64,000 nucleotides of DNA. It comes from Amantichitinum ursilacus. GTDB taxonomy: Bacteria > Pseudomonadota > Gammaproteobacteria > Burkholderiales > Chitinibacteraceae. The stretch is taken from NCBI RefSeq assembly GCF_001294205.1, contig NZ_LAQT01000003.1:310001-374000 (forward strand). The letters run 5' to 3'. Below, piece by piece: positions 1 to 8,981 of the stretch. Positions within the stretch are counted from its first letter, which is position 1. Each line of letters starts with the position of its first letter. Made by a program: the position numbers and the translations under genes. The notes beneath the pieces were generated by a model. That model made no database searches, was not told where the DNA came from, and worked only from the letters and a program-made list of their open reading frames with translations.

Positions 1-55
1 TAAACGACAAACCAGCCAGCAGCGCGGCCAGCGGGCGAAGGGTGGGAAAGGGCAT
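1..55 (-). CDS. Start of an exported protein (partial, runs off the left edge)
   Basis: Reading leftward from the ATG at 53-55 gives MPFPTLRPLAALLAGLSF, a short hydrophobic Ala/Leu segment that looks like the start of a signal peptide or lipoprotein leader. A weak AGGA lies about nine bases upstream of the ATG. Only 18 codons are in the window, so the family cannot be named. The two palindromes at 114-179 lie just upstream and would control it. An RND efflux adaptor is one common product of a gene with this layout, but nothing in the visible residues proves it. Confidence 0.5.
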   Translation of the reverse strand, partial: MPFPTLRPLAALLAGLSF

Positions 56-113
56 GGGGGCAGTCCTGAATATTCTTGTTGATGGCGGGCGACGCCGGGG
101 GAGGGCGTCTACT

Positions 114-132
114 AATGCAACAATGTTGCATT
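114..132. promoter_or_regulatory. Operator-like palindrome 1
   Basis: The sequence is a perfect inverted repeat with arms AATGCAAC and GTTGCATT around the spacer AAT. It is near-identical to the palindrome at 159-179, and the two centres lie 46 bp apart. This size and symmetry fit a dimeric TetR- or MarR-type repressor site for the leftward gene starting at 55. The regulator is not in the window. Confidence 0.6.
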
Positions 133-158
133 TGGCGCATGGTAACGGGATATCGACG

Positions 159-179
159 AAATGCAACATTGTTGCATTT
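159..179. promoter_or_regulatory. Operator-like palindrome 2
   Basis: The second copy has arms AAATGCAAC and GTTGCATTT around the spacer ATT, so it is the same site as 114-132 with one extra matched pair. It lies between the leftward gene starting at 55 and the terminator of the hydrolase gene, in the expected promoter region. Confidence 0.6.
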
Positions 180-202
180 GGCTGGACTGCGCCCGGCAGA
201 CG

Positions 203-239
203 CAAAAAAGCCCGCAATGCAGCGCTGCAATGCGGGCTT
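203..239 (-). terminator. Rho-independent terminator of the hydrolase gene
   Basis: On the minus strand an AGCCCGCA/TGCGGGCT stem is followed by a run of T. It starts about 20 bases past the stop codon of the leftward hydrolase gene. Confidence 0.75.
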
Positions 240-257
240 CGGTAACGCAAATGGCGG

Positions 258-1316
258 TTAGCGGGTGAGCGGCAAGACGTTGTCGGTCAGCACCTTGTAT
301 TGCGCGTCCACCATGGTGCGATTGGGATCATGCCCGGTGCGCACCAGCAATACCCACAGCTTTTGCGGCGCGGTAATGCTGTCGAACCAGGCTTTGCTGA
401 CCTCGGGCGGCGTGACCAGATCATCCTCGCCCTGGATCAGAAACACCGGCATCGCAAATGTATGCGCGCTCTGGCGCAAATCCAGTCCGGCCTGCATGCC
501 ATCGCCGTGGCGGCCCACAAATTGCAGATAGGAATAATCCTCGCCCGTTGCTTCATCGGCGCGCGCCTGCTTGCTGTCGTATTCGGCAGCGCGCTTCCAC
601 CAGTCCAGCGGCGCGGCGGCGGTGACTTTGTTTTCATAAATGCGCGTTACACGCCGGAAAATGCCAAAGCTATGCGGATCAGTCCATGGCGGCGCGCCAA
701 TCTGCTTGAGCCTGGCGCGGCTGTCGGCGTCGTCGGCGATGTTCAGCAGCTTTTGATAGCCCGCCGCCATGTCAGCCGTGCCGCTGACCAACTGCGCGCT
801 GCCCACATAGGCGCTGTACAGCTCGGGCCGCGTTTGCGCCATCTGCACCGCCACGGCCGAACCCCAGGAACTGCCAAACAGGATCACTTTCTTTTGCTGC
901 AGATGCGTTTGCAACCAGGCGCTCAGCGCCACACCGTCATCGGCCAGTTGCTGCAAGGTCAGCGGCGTGTCGTCGCTGAGCGGATTGCGGCCAAAGGTTT
1001 TGCCTGCGCCGCGCTGATCCCATTGCACCAGCGTAAATTTGCCGCGCCACGGGCCATAGATGCGCTCGGCAAACGGCGTCAGCGGATTGCCCGGCCCGCC
1101 GTGCACCATCTGCACAACCGGATTACGACAATCGTCGCCATCGATGGTCACCCATTGCTCGATGCCATTGATGGGCACAAAGCGCGCTTCATGGATCGGT
1201 GCGCCAGTAGTCGGGCAGTGGGCGACATCGGCCGCAGGCGCGGCAAAGGTTGGGACCGCCAGCAACAGCGGACCCAGGCGGAGGGCAAGTCGAACAAGCG
1301 GCACAGGCAAGCGCAT
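258..1316 (-). CDS. Secreted alpha/beta hydrolase (proline iminopeptidase-like, S33 type)
   Basis: This 352-residue protein has an N-terminal signal peptide with a probable cleavage after an AFA-like site near residue 25, so it should act in the periplasm or outside. It carries the S33 hallmark HGGPG (72-76, oxyanion loop), DQRGAGK (100-106) and the nucleophile elbow GSSWG (Ser150). Later Asp (GEDDLVTPP) and His (TGHDP) complete a triad. The ATG at 1316 is preferred because the more upstream start would be a TTG, and a GGA-type site lies in front of the ATG. The family cleaves N-terminal residues from peptides or hydrolyses small esters and amides; the substrate is unknown. A paralogue lies at 39848-40936. 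It is divergent from the UvrA-like gene. Confidence 0.85.
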   Translation of the reverse strand: MRLPVPLVRLALRLGPLLLAVPTFAAPAADVAHCPTTGAPIHEARFVPINGIEQWVTIDGDDCRNPVVQMVHGGPGNPLTPFAERIYGPWRGKFTLVQWDQRGAGKTFGRNPLSDDTPLTLQQLADDGVALSAWLQTHLQQKKVILFGSSWGSAVAVQMAQTRPELYSAYVGSAQLVSGTADMAAGYQKLLNIADDADSRARLKQIGAPPWTDPHSFGIFRRVTRIYENKVTAAAPLDWWKRAAEYDSKQARADEATGEDYSYLQFVGRHGDGMQAGLDLRQSAHTFAMPVFLIQGEDDLVTPPEVSKAWFDSITAPQKLWVLLVRTGHDPNRTMVDAQYKVLTDNVLPLTR

Positions 1317-1508
1317 GGCGGGTTCCGGCAATCAAGATGGCGGTCAAGTTAGCACAATGCCATGCTGCATTCAGGCAGCCAGACGCGCTTTTGCAATACC
1401 GACCTACGCTGACTGCCTGCAGCGGCTGACAAACCGGCGTGGCCTTCGGGGCGATGATGGCAAGGTCGGCCCGCGGGGCCAGTTCCAGGCGACAGGGCAG
1501 GGCGACTT

Positions 1509-4205
1509 ATGAATCATGCAACCAGGCAGCAAGCCGGCTTTGTGCAAGTACGCGGCGCGCGCGAACACAATCTACGCGACGTGAATGTCGATATCCCGCG
1601 CGATGCGCTGGTGGTGTTTACCGGCGTATCGGGCTCGGGCAAATCGTCGCTGGCGTTTGGCACGCTGTATGCCGAGGCGCAACGGCGCTATCTGGAATCG
1701 GTAGCGCCGTATGCGCGACGTTTGATTGACCAGGCAGGCGTACCCGATGTTGACCAGATCGATGGCCTGCCGCCTGCGGTGGCGCTGCAACAGCAACGCG
1801 GCACGCCGACGGCGCGCTCGTCGGTGGGCACGGTGACGCAGATTTCCAGTTCTTTGCGCATGCTGTATTCGCGCACCGGGCGTTACCCCGCCGACCAGCC
1901 CATGTTGTATGCCGAAGATTTTTCGCCCAACACGCCGCAGGGCGCATGCCCGCAATGCCATGGTCTGGGCCGGATTTATGAAGTGACCGAGCAATCGATG
2001 GTGCCCGACCCGTCACTGACCATCCGCGAAAAAGCCGTCGCCGCCTGGCCCAGCGCGTGGCAAGGGCAAAACCTGCGCGACATCCTGACCACGCTGGGCC
2101 ACGACATCGACGTGCCGTGGCGCGATCTGCCGCAAGCCACGCGCGACTGGATACTGTTTACCGACGAAACGCCGACGGTGCCGGTATATGCCGGCTTTAA
2201 CATCGCCGAGGTCAAACGCGCCATCAAACAGCAACAGCAGCCCAGTTATATGGGCACGTTTACCGGCGCGCGGCGCTATGTGTTGCACACCTTTGCCACT
2301 AGCCAGAGCGCGATGATGAAAAAGCGCGTGGCGCAATTCATGGTGGGCAGCGTCTGCCCCTTGTGCGAAGGCAAACGGCTCAAGCGCGAGGCGCTGGCGG
2401 TGACGTTTGCCGGTTACGACATCGGCGCCTTGCAGCAGATGCCGCTCAAACAACTGGCCGAGGTATTGCGCCCGGCCGCACAGGGCCGGGGTGAAGGCGG
2501 CCAGGCGCAGGACGCCGCGCCCACGCGCAGCAAACAACAGCATCAACGCCATATCGCGGAACGCGTGGCGGCGGGCGGTTCGGCGCACACTGCCGCGCCC
2601 GATGTGCGCCGCACCGCGCATGATTCGCAAGAAAAGGTGATCGCCGCGCAACGCCTGGCGCAAGCCTTGCTGGGCAAGCTGGAAACGCTGATTGGCCTGG
2701 GCTTGGGCTACCTGGCGCTGGACCGCGCTACGCCGACCTTATCGCCGGGCGAGATGCAGCGTTTGCGCCTGGCCACCCAACTGGGCTCGCAATTGTTTGG
2801 CGTGGTGTATGTGCTGGATGAACCGTCCGCGGGCTTGCATCCGGCCGATGGCGAGGCCTTGCTGAGCGCCTTGCAACGGCTTAAAGCCGAAGGCAATTCG
2901 GTGTTTGTGGTGGAACACGATATCGCCACCATGCGCCAGGCCGACTGGCTGGTGGATGTGGGGCCTGCTGCGGGCGAGCTAGGCGGCCAAGTGTTATACA
3001 GCGGCCCGCCCGCGGGCCTGGCGCAGATCGAAAATTCGCAAACACGGCGCTATTTGTTTGACGGCGGCCGTGGCATCAGCCGCGCGGTGCGCGAGCCCGA
3101 AGCATGGCTGCGGCTGGAACAGATCGAACGCAACAATCTGCAAAACGTGGCGGCGGCGTTTCCGTTGGGCTGTTTGACCACGGTGACGGGCGTGTCGGGC
3201 TCGGGCAAATCCAGCCTGGTCACGCAGGCCTTGCTGCAACTGGTGGCGGCGCATCTGGGTAGCTCAATCGATGAGACGGACGACGCCGACGAGCATGCGC
3301 CATCACCGCCTGTTAGCGATGAAGACAGCCGCGATGTCGCCGGCGTGCCGACGCTGCCGGAGGCGCGCGCCAGTGGCCGTATCGTGGCGGGCATGGAGCA
3401 GATCAAGCGCCTGGTGCAGGTGGACCAGAAACCGATCGGGCGCACGCCACGCTCCAATTTAGCCACTTATACCGGCTTGTTCGACGCCGTTCGCAAGCTG
3501 TTTGCCGCGACGCCGGCCGCGCGCAAACATCGCTACGATGCCGGGCGCTTTTCCTTCAACGTGGCAAAAGGCCGTTGCGAAACCTGCGAAGGCGAAGGTT
3601 TTGTGATGGTGGAACTGCTGTTTTTGCCCAGCGTATATTCGCCATGCCCCACCTGCCACGGCACGCGCTATAACGCCGATACGCTGGCGATCAAATGGCA
3701 CGATCTGAGCATCGCCGATGTGCTGGGGCTGACGGTGGATGCGGCCTGCGCCGCCTTTGCCGACGAGCCCGCCGTGCTGCGGCCGTTGCAGGTGCTGCGC
3801 GATATTGGCCTGGGTTACTTGCGGCTGGGGCAACCGGCCACCGAGCTATCGGGCGGCGAAGCGCAACGCATCAAACTGGCCACCGAACTGCAACGCGCGG
3901 GCAGCCAGCGCGGTTCCACTTTGTATGTGCTGGACGAACCGACCACCGGGCTGCATCCGTCCGATGTAGATCGGCTGTTGGCGCAGCTGGACGCACTGGT
4001 GCAGGCGGGCAATACGGTGGTGCTGGTCGAGCACGATATGCGCGTAGTGGCGGCCAGCGACTGGGTGATCGACATGGGGCCGGGCGCGGGCGACGAAGGC
4101 GGGCAGATTGTGGCCAGCGGCACGCCCGCAGAGGTGGCAAAAAGCCGCGCCAGCCGCACCGCGCCATGGCTGGCAGAGGCGTTGCAACGGCCGACCGCGC
4201 CGTAA
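1509..4205 (+). CDS. UvrA-like ABC ATPase (UvrA2 type, lacks UvrB-binding domain)
   Basis: This 898-residue protein has the tandem ABC layout of UvrA: Walker A motifs at 39-47 and 561-569, signatures LSPGE (about 411) and LSGGE (about 780), and zinc-type Cys pairs at 147/150, 283/286 and around 690 (CETCEG, CPTCHG). After the first Walker A the chain goes from RTGRYP straight to the CPQCHGLG finger. The roughly 100-residue UvrB-binding insertion and the first Cys pair of the first finger of true UvrA are therefore absent. A Gln/Ala-rich linker (about 322-390) and an acidic linker (about 590-615) are further oddities. UvrA2 paralogues are linked to tolerance of DNA-damaging compounds and some antibiotics rather than to core excision repair. 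The start has AGGG upstream. Confidence 0.88.
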   Translation: MNHATRQQAGFVQVRGAREHNLRDVNVDIPRDALVVFTGVSGSGKSSLAFGTLYAEAQRRYLESVAPYARRLIDQAGVPDVDQIDGLPPAVALQQQRGTPTARSSVGTVTQISSSLRMLYSRTGRYPADQPMLYAEDFSPNTPQGACPQCHGLGRIYEVTEQSMVPDPSLTIREKAVAAWPSAWQGQNLRDILTTLGHDIDVPWRDLPQATRDWILFTDETPTVPVYAGFNIAEVKRAIKQQQQPSYMGTFTGARRYVLHTFATSQSAMMKKRVAQFMVGSVCPLCEGKRLKREALAVTFAGYDIGALQQMPLKQLAEVLRPAAQGRGEGGQAQDAAPTRSKQQHQRHIAERVAAGGSAHTAAPDVRRTAHDSQEKVIAAQRLAQALLGKLETLIGLGLGYLALDRATPTLSPGEMQRLRLATQLGSQLFGVVYVLDEPSAGLHPADGEALLSALQRLKAEGNSVFVVEHDIATMRQADWLVDVGPAAGELGGQVLYSGPPAGLAQIENSQTRRYLFDGGRGISRAVREPEAWLRLEQIERNNLQNVAAAFPLGCLTTVTGVSGSGKSSLVTQALLQLVAAHLGSSIDETDDADEHAPSPPVSDEDSRDVAGVPTLPEARASGRIVAGMEQIKRLVQVDQKPIGRTPRSNLATYTGLFDAVRKLFAATPAARKHRYDAGRFSFNVAKGRCETCEGEGFVMVELLFLPSVYSPCPTCHGTRYNADTLAIKWHDLSIADVLGLTVDAACAAFADEPAVLRPLQVLRDIGLGYLRLGQPATELSGGEAQRIKLATELQRAGSQRGSTLYVLDEPTTGLHPSDVDRLLAQLDALVQAGNTVVLVEHDMRVVAASDWVIDMGPGAGDEGGQIVASGTPAEVAKSRASRTAPWLAEALQRPTAP

Positions 4206-4209
4206 TGCG

Positions 4210-4605
4210 TTAGCCGATCTGGTTGGCGCGGTAGACCCGTTTGACGCCGTTGACGCTGTCGCGCAGCAAGGCTTTGGGAATGTCGTCGCTATCGGGCGAG
4301 GCGCTGTAGATCGTTGCCAGATCATCAAAAAACAGACTGAAGCCAAAGCGCACCATGGCCTCGAAAGCGAAATCCTGGAAGTCACGGCTGGCGCTGGGGT
4401 CGGTGAGGCTGAGGCACAAAACACCACCCTGGCCGTCGCCAATCACGCGCACGCTGTTTGCGATGCCGGCGGGCAAGGCAATCGCGGCGCTGACGTCGGG
4501 CTGCTCGACGCCGCTGTGCTCGCTGAGGAAAGGCAACACGTCGTCCAGCGCAACCACGGCCTCGTTGCCGCCCTCAAATTTCTGCAAAAACGCCGTAGTG
4601 CTCAT
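4210..4605 (-). CDS. Hypothetical protein, 131 residues
   Basis: I do not recognise this soluble, acidic protein. It has no signal peptide or membrane segment and ends with a basic VNGVKRVYRANQIG tail. The internal ATG at 4605 (MSTTAFLQ) is chosen because AGAGGG lies nine bases upstream; for the ATG at 4614 the same site would touch the start. It is convergent with the UvrA-like gene, with only four bases between the stop codons. REPIN-like repeats begin just behind its start. Confidence 0.6.
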   Translation of the reverse strand: MSTTAFLQKFEGGNEAVVALDDVLPFLSEHSGVEQPDVSAAIALPAGIANSVRVIGDGQGGVLCLSLTDPSASRDFQDFAFEAMVRFGFSLFFDDLATIYSASPDSDDIPKALLRDSVNGVKRVYRANQIG

Positions 4606-4636
4606 GCTGCCCATCCCTCTTCAAGAAGCCGCCATT

Positions 4637-4729
4637 ATAGGGTGGGGCAAGACCCACCTTACAAAACCATGTGCAAGCAGCGCGATACTGGCATTTCACT
4701 TTGAATGGTGGGTCTCGACCCACCCTATG
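4637..4729. repeat. REPIN-like hairpin repeat, copy A
   Basis: The element opens with TAGGGTGGGGC-AA-GACCCACC and closes with GGTGGGTC-TC-GACCCACC followed by CTATG. Each end is itself a palindrome and the two ends are inverted relative to each other, so the whole unit can fold into a hairpin. The 45-base interior is close to that of copy B next door, including a shared GCAAGCAGCGCGATACTGG. Confidence 0.75.
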
Positions 4730-4747
4730 TGCTGATTTCGAAAAATG

Positions 4748-4855
4748 CATAGGGTGGGTCAAGACCCACCTTCCAAAGCCATATGCAAGCAGCGCGATAC
4801 TGGCCGGCCGCTTTGGTTGGTGGGTTTCGACGGGGACGCCGAGTCCCACCCTATG
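4748..4855. repeat. REPIN-like hairpin repeat, copy B (long right end)
   Basis: This copy opens CATAGGGTGGGTC-AA-GACCCACC and closes with CCCACCCTATG. The right palindrome is enlarged by GGGGACGCCGAGT, exactly as in copy D at 49334-49441, which marks a subtype. Inner arms CCAAAGCC and CTTTGG also pair. It follows copy A after 18 bases. Confidence 0.75.
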
Positions 4856-5083
4856 TACGCCGCAGATCCGCCGTCGGGAGGGCTCGCTTGCCGCGTGGCG
4901 CGCACTTGTGGCAGCATTCCGGCCGGGTCTGCAGTTCACCCAGGCGTCGCCGGTCCGTATTGGAACCACGCTAAACCTGCCAGGCGTTACAGCCGAACTT
5001 CTCGCTTGGCCGAATCTGGTGCCGAGCCGTAATGGCGACCACGGCAGTCTTTGCAGACAGGGCACGTTGACAGGATTCTGACC

Positions 5084-5623
5084 ATGTCTCGACCCATCTA
5101 TCCGTTTTACAGCAGCAATATCTCCGAACTCGCGCGTTCGCTTAAGCAGCAATGGGCTGAACAAGCCGAAGCGCCGGGCCATCTGCAAATCCTCAACATG
5201 CTGGCCAAAGCCGCGGGCTTCGCCAACTTTCAGCATCTGCGCGCCAGTTGCGAAACCGTCAAACAACAAGAAGCGCAAGAAGCCGCCGTCGCGCCTGCGG
5301 TTAAACGCTTGCTGCGCCACTTTGACGAGCAAGGCCGTCTGCTGCGCTGGCCCAACAAGTTTTCCGAACAGCAAGTGTGCCTGTGGGCCGCGTGGGATGT
5401 ATTGCCGCCCACGGGCGAATACAGCGAAGCGCAAATCAACGAGCCGTTAAAGCAATGCCAGACCTTTAACGACCACGTGATGCTGCGGCGCGAACTGGTA
5501 TCGATGAAGCTGCTGGATCGCACCATTGATGGCCGCAAATACTGGCGGCTGGATGGCACGCCCGATGCCGATACCGCCAGTTTGCTGGCGGTGCTACGCG
5601 GGCGGCGGGCGCGGGCGGCCTGA
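5084..5623 (+). CDS. DUF2087 domain-containing protein
   Basis: This 179-residue protein begins MSRPIYPF; the ATG at 5084 is chosen because AGGA sits about nine bases upstream and the longer reading frame has no site. The C-terminal part (about 80-165) has the DUF2087 pattern: RLLRWPNK, then FSEQQVCLWA, then LRRELVSMKLLDRTIDGRKYWR. DUF2087 resembles a winged-helix fold and is often attached to transcription regulators. The N-terminal 70 residues (SSNISELARSLKQQW, GFANFQHLRA) look like a helical segment that may also bind nucleic acid or protein. It stands alone and is convergent with the serC-like gene. Confidence 0.75.
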   Translation: MSRPIYPFYSSNISELARSLKQQWAEQAEAPGHLQILNMLAKAAGFANFQHLRASCETVKQQEAQEAAVAPAVKRLLRHFDEQGRLLRWPNKFSEQQVCLWAAWDVLPPTGEYSEAQINEPLKQCQTFNDHVMLRRELVSMKLLDRTIDGRKYWRLDGTPDADTASLLAVLRGRRARAA

Positions 5624-5645
5624 TCCCGCTGGCTGATCCCGCCCT

Positions 5646-6758
5646 TTAACCCGGCGCGGCATGGCGGTGCTGATGCGCAAAATCAGCCATAAAGCTGACC
5701 AGCGTATCCACCGCCGCCAACGTCACCGCGTTGTACAGCGACGCCCGCAAACCACCCACCGACCGATGTCCGCCCAGGCCGCTCAGACCTGCGGCTTCGG
5801 CGCTGCGCAAAAACTGCTGTTCCAGCTCGGGCGTGGCCAGGTTAAACGACACGTTCATCAAAGAGCGATCTTCGCGGCGTGCGCGGCCGCGATAAAAGCC
5901 GTTGCTGGCGTCCAGTTGCGCGTACACGCGCTGCGCTTTTTGCTGGTTGATCTGGTCCATCGCGCTCAGGCTGCCGATGTCTTGCTTTAGCCAGCGCGTT
6001 ACCAACAGCATGGTGTAGATGGCAAACACCGGCGGCGTATTAAAGTTGGAACGTGCGTTGGCTTGCGCGCGGTAATCCAGAAAGCCCGGCAGATTGTCGG
6101 GCACGCGTTCGATGATCTCGTCGCGCAGCAACACCACCGTCACGCCGGCCGGGCCGATGTTTTTCTGCGCATGCGCGTAGATCAGCGCATAGCGTTCCGC
6201 CGGGCACGGCCGCGACAGAAAATCGGACGACATATCGCAAATACGCGGCACGCTATCGAGGCCCGGCACGTACTGAAACTGCATGCCTTCCACCGTTTCG
6301 TTGGAGGCGTAATGCAGATAGGGCGCGTCGGGCGCGCTGGCCAGTTCGTAGGCCTGCGGCAGCCGTTGATATTGCTCGGGCTGGCCGTTCCACAACACGC
6401 GCACCGGGCCTTCACGGCGTGCTTCGGGGATGGCCTTTTGGCTCCAGTAACCGGTTTGCAGATATTCAGCGGGCGCGCTTACGCCGCGCAACAAGGTCAT
6501 CGGAATCATCGAAAACTGCTGCGTGGCCCCGCCTTGCAAAAACAGCACCTGGTAGCCGCGTTGTATCCCGAGCAAGCCGAGGATATTGGCCTCCAGCTCA
6601 TCCACCACCTCGGCAAACCACTTCGAGCGATGGCTGATGCCCAGCACCGACAAGCCGGTGACGGGTTCGCGGATCAGCGCTTCGGATAATTGCTGCAGCA
6701 CGGTCTCGGGCAATGCGCCCGGCCCGCCAGAAAAATTGAGTGCGTTACGCGGGTTCAT
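5646..6758 (-). CDS. serC: SerC-family phosphoserine aminotransferase (likely paralogue)
   Basis: This 370-residue PLP enzyme matches the SerC family along its length: NFSGGPGALP at the start, ISHRSK, the glycine-rich FLQGGATQQF, SNETVEGM, the PLP lysine in AQKNIGPAG, FNTPPVFAIY and GHRSVGGLRASLYNA near the end. SerC makes 3-phosphoserine from 3-phosphohydroxypyruvate and glutamate. The start at 6758 is fixed by the ATGA overlap with the upstream ATP-grasp gene, which implies translational coupling. The usual betaproteobacterial neighbours of serC (gyrA, pheA, hisC, aroA) are absent, and NFSGGP replaces the usual NFSAGP. A second, specialised SerC copy is therefore plausible, though the classical reaction cannot be excluded. 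Confidence 0.85.
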   Translation of the reverse strand: MNPRNALNFSGGPGALPETVLQQLSEALIREPVTGLSVLGISHRSKWFAEVVDELEANILGLLGIQRGYQVLFLQGGATQQFSMIPMTLLRGVSAPAEYLQTGYWSQKAIPEARREGPVRVLWNGQPEQYQRLPQAYELASAPDAPYLHYASNETVEGMQFQYVPGLDSVPRICDMSSDFLSRPCPAERYALIYAHAQKNIGPAGVTVVLLRDEIIERVPDNLPGFLDYRAQANARSNFNTPPVFAIYTMLLVTRWLKQDIGSLSAMDQINQQKAQRVYAQLDASNGFYRGRARREDRSLMNVSFNLATPELEQQFLRSAEAAGLSGLGGHRSVGGLRASLYNAVTLAAVDTLVSFMADFAHQHRHAAPG

Positions 6759-7978
6759 CAATCGCCCTTGCCGCTCAGTTGCAACAGATAGTGGCGCACC
6801 GCATCGCGCGCCAGGGCAATGCAATCCTGCTTGTGCGGAAACAGCGTGTCGCTGTCCATTGCGTGGATGACCATGGCGTGGTCGATCTCGAAGATCAGCA
6901 ATTCGCCGCTGGGCATTTCGGCGCAATCAATGGCCAGATAATCGAGGCCGGAGCGCTGGAACAGCTCGTGCCAGACGCCCGCATGGCGTTGCGCAAAGGC
7001 GGCGAAATTGCGCATCCATTGCGCTTCCTCGGCGCGTTTGGCGGCTTCTTCATACATGCCGGCATTGACGTAATGGATCATCCAGTCGCTGGAAATCGCC
7101 ATATGGCAGGCAAACGGCTCGCCGCGCAGCAACAGCACGCGATATTTGCGGAACTGGCCGTCGGCGCTGCGGTAATCCATAAACGGCGCGATATAGAACT
7201 CGGCTTGCGGCGCTTGCGCCAGATATGCGGCCAGGCCGGCATCGTCGGCAATGCGCGCCAGACCGTGGCCCCCGTGCGAATCCAGCGGTCGCACAATCAG
7301 CGGGTAATGCAGATCGGGGCAGACCGAATGCACGCCGGATGCGTACAACTGCACGTCGGTGCGCGCCAGTTGCCAACACGGCGGCATCACCAGCCCTGGC
7401 AAATCCTGCAGCAGCGCGCTGGCGGTGTCGCGCGCGATATTGGGGATGTTTTGCGGTGGATTGATGACGGGGCGCGGCCAGCCCGCCAACTCGATCGACA
7501 GCCGCGCCAGGGTGTCGCGCGTTTCGGCGGATTCGCCGATTGCCACAAACACCACATCGTGATCGGGCACGCTGGCGGGCATCGGCGCGTCGGGGCGCAG
7601 ATAGCAAAACAACAGCTCGACATCGGTAAATTCCAGCAAGCAATCCAGCGGGGTATTTACGCTCAGCGGGCCGGGCGCGGCAAAGATCAGCACGGTAACG
7701 CGGGCGGGCTGCAGGGCGGCCGGGCGGCGGAACAGCGTTTGTGCGGCCAGGCCTTCTGCCTGAATCGACAAGCCCAGTTCTTCACGGCCAGCCGCCATCA
7801 TGGCGGTGGACAGATTGATCCAGCGTTCGGCCTGTTCGGGCGCGCGGTGTACCGCTTGCAAGGCCACGTCGGCCAGCGCGTTCATATCTTCGCCGGCAAT
7901 GCTGGCGCGCAAAAACGGCGCAAGCGCCACAAAGCCTTCTTCACCGGTAAACGGCGTGATGGGCTCAAGTTGTGACAT
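6758..7978 (-). CDS. ATP-grasp fold protein of unknown function
   Basis: This 406-residue protein begins MSQLEPITPF; the upstream extension in frame has no ribosome site and overlaps the regulator gene. Residues 20-85 form helical TPR-like repeats (ERWINLSTAMMAAGREELG). The C-terminal two thirds look like an ATP-grasp ligase: PLIVRPLDSHGGHGLARI (nucleotide loop), the FRKYRVLLLRG strand and ELLIFEIDHAM in place of the usual metal-binding end motif. ATP-grasp enzymes activate a carboxylate as an acyl phosphate and join it to an amine or thiol. The substrate is unknown. It is coupled by ATGA overlap to a SerC-like aminotransferase, so an aminotransfer-then-ligation sequence is the simplest guess. 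The MmyB-type regulator ends 49 bases upstream on the same strand. Confidence 0.75.
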   Translation of the reverse strand: MSQLEPITPFTGEEGFVALAPFLRASIAGEDMNALADVALQAVHRAPEQAERWINLSTAMMAAGREELGLSIQAEGLAAQTLFRRPAALQPARVTVLIFAAPGPLSVNTPLDCLLEFTDVELLFCYLRPDAPMPASVPDHDVVFVAIGESAETRDTLARLSIELAGWPRPVINPPQNIPNIARDTASALLQDLPGLVMPPCWQLARTDVQLYASGVHSVCPDLHYPLIVRPLDSHGGHGLARIADDAGLAAYLAQAPQAEFYIAPFMDYRSADGQFRKYRVLLLRGEPFACHMAISSDWMIHYVNAGMYEEAAKRAEEAQWMRNFAAFAQRHAGVWHELFQRSGLDYLAIDCAEMPSGELLIFEIDHAMVIHAMDSDTLFPHKQDCIALARDAVRHYLLQLSGKGD

Positions 7979-8027
7979 AGCCTTTTTCCCCTGTTGTTGG
8001 TCTTGTGTTGGCGCGCTGGGCGGCAGT

Positions 8028-8873
8028 TTAGCGGGTGGCCGGCGGCGCGGGTACGTCGGCTTGCGCCAGCATGCCTTGCACCACGGCCTGATCCTGCGCG
8101 GTGCTGGGCGTATACACCACCATCTGCAACTGCGGTTGGCCTTCCACCGCAAATGCGGCGTAATCCAGATGCAGCGCGCCTGCCGCCGGGTGCTGAATGT
8201 GTTTGGTGCCCTGGCCATGCTGTTCCAGCTGCTGGTCTTGCCACCACAGGCCAAATTCAGGATAGCTGGCGCTCAGTTCTTCAACCAGGGCGTGCACATG
8301 CGCATTGGCGCCGTTGCGGGTGACCTCGGCGCGGAAAGTGGCCACCGACGACCGCGCAACGGCGGCCCAGTTGGGCAAACGCTGACGTACTTCGGGCTCG
8401 CTGAACATCAGCCGCAGTAGATTGCGCCGGTCGGGCGGAATCTGGCCGTAATCGGTCAGCACCACGGCGGCGGCGCGGTTCCACGCCACCAGATTCCACT
8501 CCGGCGTTTTGATAAAGGCGGGGCTGAACACCATCGCATCCAGCACGCGTTGCAGTTGCGGCGTGATGGTGTGATCGGGCTGGTAGCGCACTTGCGGTGG
8601 CCGGTTTTGCGCCAGCAAAAACAGATGCTCGCGTTCAACCTCGGACAGCGCCAGGGCGCGCGCCAGTCGTTCCAGCACTTCGGCCGACGGCGGCCCGCCA
8701 CGGCCTTGTTCCAGCGCCGTGTACCACGTGGTGCTGACATGCGCGCGCTGCGCCACTTCTTCGCGGCGCAAACCGGGCGTGCGTCGGCGCGTCATCGATA
8801 CGCCCACATGCGCGGCATCCAGCCGGCTACGGCGATCTTTTAAAAAAACACCAAGCGCATTCTGTTCGGGCAT
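8028..8873 (-). CDS. Helix-turn-helix regulator, MmyB family
   Basis: This 281-residue protein has an N-terminal XRE-type helix-turn-helix (LRREEVAQRAHVSTTWYTAL, about 35-60) after the family signature RRRTPGLRREE, and a C-terminal PAS-like MmyB ligand domain (EWNLVAWNRAA, LLRLMFSEPEVR, GTKHIQHPAAGAL). Members bind fatty-acid-like ligands and often control an adjacent dehydrogenase. The ATG at 8873 is chosen because AGGA lies eight bases upstream; an ATG at 8882 would touch it. It is divergent from the SDR gene at 8982 and in line with the ATP-grasp/SerC genes, so it could control both sides. Confidence 0.88.
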   Translation of the reverse strand: MPEQNALGVFLKDRRSRLDAAHVGVSMTRRRTPGLRREEVAQRAHVSTTWYTALEQGRGGPPSAEVLERLARALALSEVEREHLFLLAQNRPPQVRYQPDHTITPQLQRVLDAMVFSPAFIKTPEWNLVAWNRAAAVVLTDYGQIPPDRRNLLRLMFSEPEVRQRLPNWAAVARSSVATFRAEVTRNGANAHVHALVEELSASYPEFGLWWQDQQLEQHGQGTKHIQHPAAGALHLDYAAFAVEGQPQLQMVVYTPSTAQDQAVVQGMLAQADVPAPPATR

Positions 8874-8981
8874 CGTCTTCATCCTGTTACTGCCAGTTCC
8901 AGTATAACGTCGCGGCTGTTACCGCCGCCGACACGCGCCTAATCTGCACCGCACGGATTCAGCCATTCAGGGAGAACAGCG

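Larger units (their letters stand above)
4606..5083. other. Gene-free spacer with two REPIN-like repeats
   Basis: No credible gene is seen here. The left part holds two hairpin repeats (4637-4729 and 4748-4855). The part from 4856 to about 5060 shows no recognisable structure. A good AGGA ribosome site for the DUF2087 gene lies at about 5071. Confidence 0.6.

Noticed and set aside
300-1352. Long open frame antisense to the first hydrolase gene
   Set aside because: GC-rich shadow of a clear gene; no motifs and no ribosome site.
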